64,000 nucleotides of DNA from Psococerastis gibbosa. Its lineage: Eukaryota > Arthropoda > Insecta > Psocodea > Psocidae. The position numbers and the translations under genes were made by a program. Under the pieces are notes generated by a model. It did not search any database. It had not been told where the DNA came from and saw nothing but the letters and a program-made list of their open reading frames with translations. The DNA lies in NCBI GenBank assembly GCA_963971405.1, contig OZ020485.1, positions 18,042,001-18,106,000 on the forward strand, written 5' to 3'. This document shows, piece after piece, positions 60,884 through 64,000 of this stretch. Numbering within the stretch: the first letter of the stretch is position 1; each line of letters starts with the position of its first letter.

Positions 60884-63800
60884 TTAATTTCGTCTGACCA
60901 AACGCAGCCCGATTCTCTTCTGTTTGATGTCGACATTTATGACGGACACTACAACGGTGTCGCCCAGTTTTACCCAGTGGTCACGGTTGCGTGGCAACGA
61001 GCTTGAGTGCAGAAGGCCGCTGGGACCGACGCCGATGTCGACAAAAGCGCCGAAATGAGTCACGTTTCGGACGACACCTGCAAAAAAGTATACGAATGGA
61101 GTTCAATAACTGTAGCCAATTGGTGGTAGTGAGGGCCTCATGTCATACATCGAAATGTAGAAGATCTAATTGAGTGGATAATTTTGACGGCTCTACGCTC
61201 GATAATTCCTGTGGGAAACAACTTTATACAAAAACGCTAACTGGAGGTACTCCGATTTGCTCTTAAGGGGAATATAATTGAAATTGAATCCTTAGGATAT
61301 ACGAGTAAATCACAATTGGCAAGATGCCTTCCTCTGATTGGTTCGGGGCATCTTCACACTTAATTTATGGCAATTAGAAATTACCCCCACCAAATGAGAA
61401 CGGCGAGAAATGCTACTAAATTCCCTAAATTGATTACAGAACATCTCTTATAAAAAGCTTTCTACACGGTCACTGAGGCACTAGCACAATGACAATGACA
61501 GAACTACCTGATTTTAACGATTTTACTTTATACGTTGTTACAGAAATATATACTGTATTTTTTTATATACTAATATTATTATTTATAATCACTAATATGT
61601 ACCCGATTATTGAGACCAGTGGGCAAGGTGTACAGCGGTAAAATTACTTGGACTGCAGATTGCTGCAATTCGATGTTTCCAACCAGAAGCATTATGTTCT
61701 TTCTAGGTATGCCAACGTCTGCCCGAGTCGTACATGCCAAAATATTAAAGGAACGTACCTGAAAGTACTTCTCCCGGCTTTAAACTATCTATTGATGTGA
61801 CTCCACGTCGAAACAATGGCCCTTGAGACAGAGACCGCAGATCATGGTCCGCTTCTTTTGATAGGGCGTCCAAAATTTGACTACATTTATCTGAACTAAC
61901 ATCGTATTTCTCCGCTGTTTTCTCCACCGATGTAATTCGTACAAATTTCTTTACTTCGTCAACAAACTTGCTTTGGCCGATTTGTTGTTTTGCTATGCCT
62001 ATTTCTGTGATTAATCTGAAAAAATATGCATTATATTTAGAGGGATGAAAGCCATTTGTCTTCATCAAAATGCAGAGAATACTTCTATATGGAACACTAG
62101 TCTTCCTCCCTGTCCCTGTAGTCTATTTCCCATCATGCTGGCTTTGTACATTTGGTTCGGCATGCGGTCTTCCGACATTGCTACGACGCGTCTCGTCTCC
62201 GCCATCTTAGACGCAGCGCTTTTATAAAAGGTACCATGTCTTCTCCATTGAATATTGCGTCTAATTCGAAGTTGTTTCTTACACGCCATTCTTTGTTTTC
62301 GTACAAGGGTCCAAAGAGCTCTCAATTATCTACCTTTCAAATACTCGGAGTTGTAAGCATCGGTGGTTCAGGTTTCTGAGCCGTATGTTTGAACCGGTCT
62401 TATATAAGGGTTTTGTAGATCTTTAACTTTGTGTATCAGGATATCAGTCTTGACTTAAGTCATTTTTGGTTTGCTTGCTTTGTTGGTAGCCATTATTCTT
62501 CTAAGCAAGAACGATCACCCCTACTGAACGACACCACCACATTTCGGAGGGTGCTAGCACATTTCCTCAATGTCAACCTACACCGGTAGCATGCCGACAA
62601 GCTAAGACTTGCTTACTATATTGACATTACTGCCATATAGGCTATGCCTATGCCTATGTCAATAATAAATAGATTGAATTGAACTTACTTATCTGCTAAA
62701 TCGTAGTCTTCCGGATGTATTTCGGTCATATCAAATGGGTTAGCACTTGTATCCACAGCTTTGGCGGGTTTTCTCTTCTTAGATGGCCCTGCAGCTGTAG
62801 GCACTTCATCTTTGGATTCTATCCTGAAATGACATTATTAATATGTTGTTGTTGTTTCCAACGCCTGCTTTCGGCATTTCTGCTTTAAGCAACCCTGTAA
62901 GCCTGGCGGGGGGAGTGAGTCTGTTTGTTAACTTGAGGCACCCTAAGGGCAGGCTTATTCACCTCGGGGGAAAGGGGAGTGGACTGACAGGGTGAACCTC
63001 CTGATTATAGTGGATACCGAACCACTTGAGGAACATGGTAAAGTCACACGATTAAATCGGAGGTGACCAGGACTCGACACGCATGTAGACTGACTGGTAT
63101 AGTCTTAGCGTGTTATCATGTCCCACGATGTTCTCCTGCCAACGCTGTGCACACTACCAAGTTTGCCGCAGTTTGAAACATGCTCTGCGCTGATGGATTC
63201 AACATGGCAAGGCCATTATTAATATGCAATTTCGTTGTGACGAAATTCCTGCAACTTTGTTTTAAAATGAACATGGTTCATCATTGCTATTACATCCCTT
63301 GCATCAGACAATTTGGTTATAAGCGGAGTTTGGGGTCTTCTTAGCATTCGCTTGTCAATATCGACGGGGGCACTTTGCTCCGGTGCTCCAGCACTGGCGT
63401 TTTTGGTCATTTATGAAATGAGTGGTTGCATAATTTAATTTTACCAGTTTTAGTTACACTTAGTAACATTTTAGGGCAATTTTTAATCTCATTTACATGA
63501 AAATTGTGGGCTGCTCCCAATGCCTTTATGTACGAGTCACCACTGATGATGATGAATAGGCCTATTTATTTATTTACCTGGAGGTAGCAGGTAGCACGCG
63601 AATAAACCCAGCACACTGCTGATACGACTTGCTCCCGATCCCCTTGACCTTCTTCAGTTGTTGACGATTTTGAAACGGTCCGTTTTGCAGTCGCCAAGTT
63701 GCTATAGCTTCCGCCCGTGACTTCGTCAACCCAGCAACTCGCCTGAGGAGGTCCAACGAAGCCATATTGACGTCCACACCTACGAAGCTCACACACTCGG

Positions 63801-63932
63801 ACACTACTTCTTCCAGTGATGTACTCAGCTTCTTTTCGGGCACATCGTGCTGGTACATGCCGACACCAAGGTGTTTTGGCTCGACTTTCACAAATTCGGC
63901 CAGCGGGTCTTGGAGACGGCGTGCCAATGATA
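60884..63932 (-). CDS. SRBD1: SRBD1 (Tex-like S1 RNA-binding protein), C-terminal four exons, partial
   Basis: The exons in gene order are 63932-63578, 62823-62689, 62015-61759 and 61077-60884. All junctions keep phase with GT-AG signals. The first visible exon carries the helix-hairpin-helix region ([50 protein letters not shown]). The second has a basic linker and [18 protein letters not shown]. The third is the helical segment ending [13 protein letters not shown]. The last is the S1 domain ([40 protein letters not shown]) and stop LVRRN. The order HhH, linker, S1 is that of bacterial Tex and animal SRBD1, a nucleic-acid-binding protein linked to transcription. The N-terminal part and the YqgF/RNase H-like domain lie beyond the right edge. 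Introns hold a 360-bp repeat and a LINE scrap. Confidence 0.93.
62065..62400 (-). mobile_element. Probable LINE scrap in an SRBD1 intron
   Basis: On minus, [20 protein letters not shown] resembles the 'RHVVRMDDNRIPKQ' block of non-LTR ORF2 ends. It is short and degraded. Confidence 0.4.
62845..63215 (+). repeat. 360-bp dispersed repeat, copy 3, in an SRBD1 intron
   Basis: GTTGTTGTTTCCAACGCCTG, AAGCAACCCTGTAAGCCTGG and GATTCAACATGGCAAGGCC. It is closest to copy 2. Confidence 0.65.
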
Positions 63933-64000
63933 CTGTGGGACAATAAAAATCTGGGTTTAGGTACGTTTAGGAAGGCACCATTGGGGGCAGCAATGGCAGG

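Noticed and set aside
63219-63410. 63-residue minus ORF as an extra SRBD1 exon
   Set aside because: The flanking exons (63578-63932 and 62689-62823) already join in phase, and the ORF does not match the family.

Overview
This is an AT-rich stretch of an invertebrate animal genome. Four conserved animal genes fix the kingdom: OST4, a NUDT19-type Nudix hydrolase, FAM177 and the 3' half of SRBD1. The last two have clean GT-AG introns. The phylum cannot be read from the sequence. The repeat load (tRNA-derived SINEs, LINE 3' fragments, hAT- and Tc1/mariner-type elements, many foldback elements, and a dispersed repeat carrying 'gacagacagaca') fits an arthropod or mollusc about equally well.

Most of the coding sequence belongs to one expanded family. 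Nine copies of a FAM120-like protein (relatives of vertebrate FAM120A/B/C, 'constitutive coactivator of PPAR-gamma-like', built on an XPG/FEN1-type PIN fold) lie between 2.6 and 56.1 kb. Five have long open frames: 7664-11812 (+), 26023-27828 (-), 31798-33567 (-), 45851-47737 (-) and 54187-56127 (-). Four are broken: 2601-4470, 13766-15110, 15239-15967 and 36969-39587 (all +). All are intronless within the coding region. There are two subfamilies. The 'MGIRGL' type (26.0, 31.8 and 37.0 kb) includes two copies that keep the acidic nuclease residues. The 'MEFxGLEAYI' type (the other six) has lost them, so these look like pseudonucleases. Five of these six carry the same upstream module, an E2F-like site and an NRF1-like site 11-12 bp apart. 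The copy at 7.7 kb has grown a tail of nearly 790 residues from tandem 71-residue, lysine-rich repeats.

Layout: 0-16 kb holds SINE and LINE debris and the plus-strand FAM120-like genes; 16.2-16.6 kb has a small membrane-protein ORF of unknown origin; 17-19.4 kb is non-coding with foldback elements; 19.5-23.8 kb is a compact island of conventional genes (NUDT19 and OST4 on -, FAM177 on +); 26-39.6 kb holds the MGIRGL-type copies; 40-45.2 kb is repeats; 45.8-56.1 kb holds two more minus-strand FAM120-like genes; 56.2-60.6 kb is nested repeats; 60.9-63.9 kb is the C-terminal part of SRBD1 on the minus strand, running off the right edge.

The intergenic space is rich in palindromic elements. One family shares a core (GTGGTAGCAGACAT) and similar outer ends, but its arms differ from copy to copy while staying self-complementary within each copy. 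Together with the FAM120-like array and its shared promoter module, this is the most unusual content of the window.
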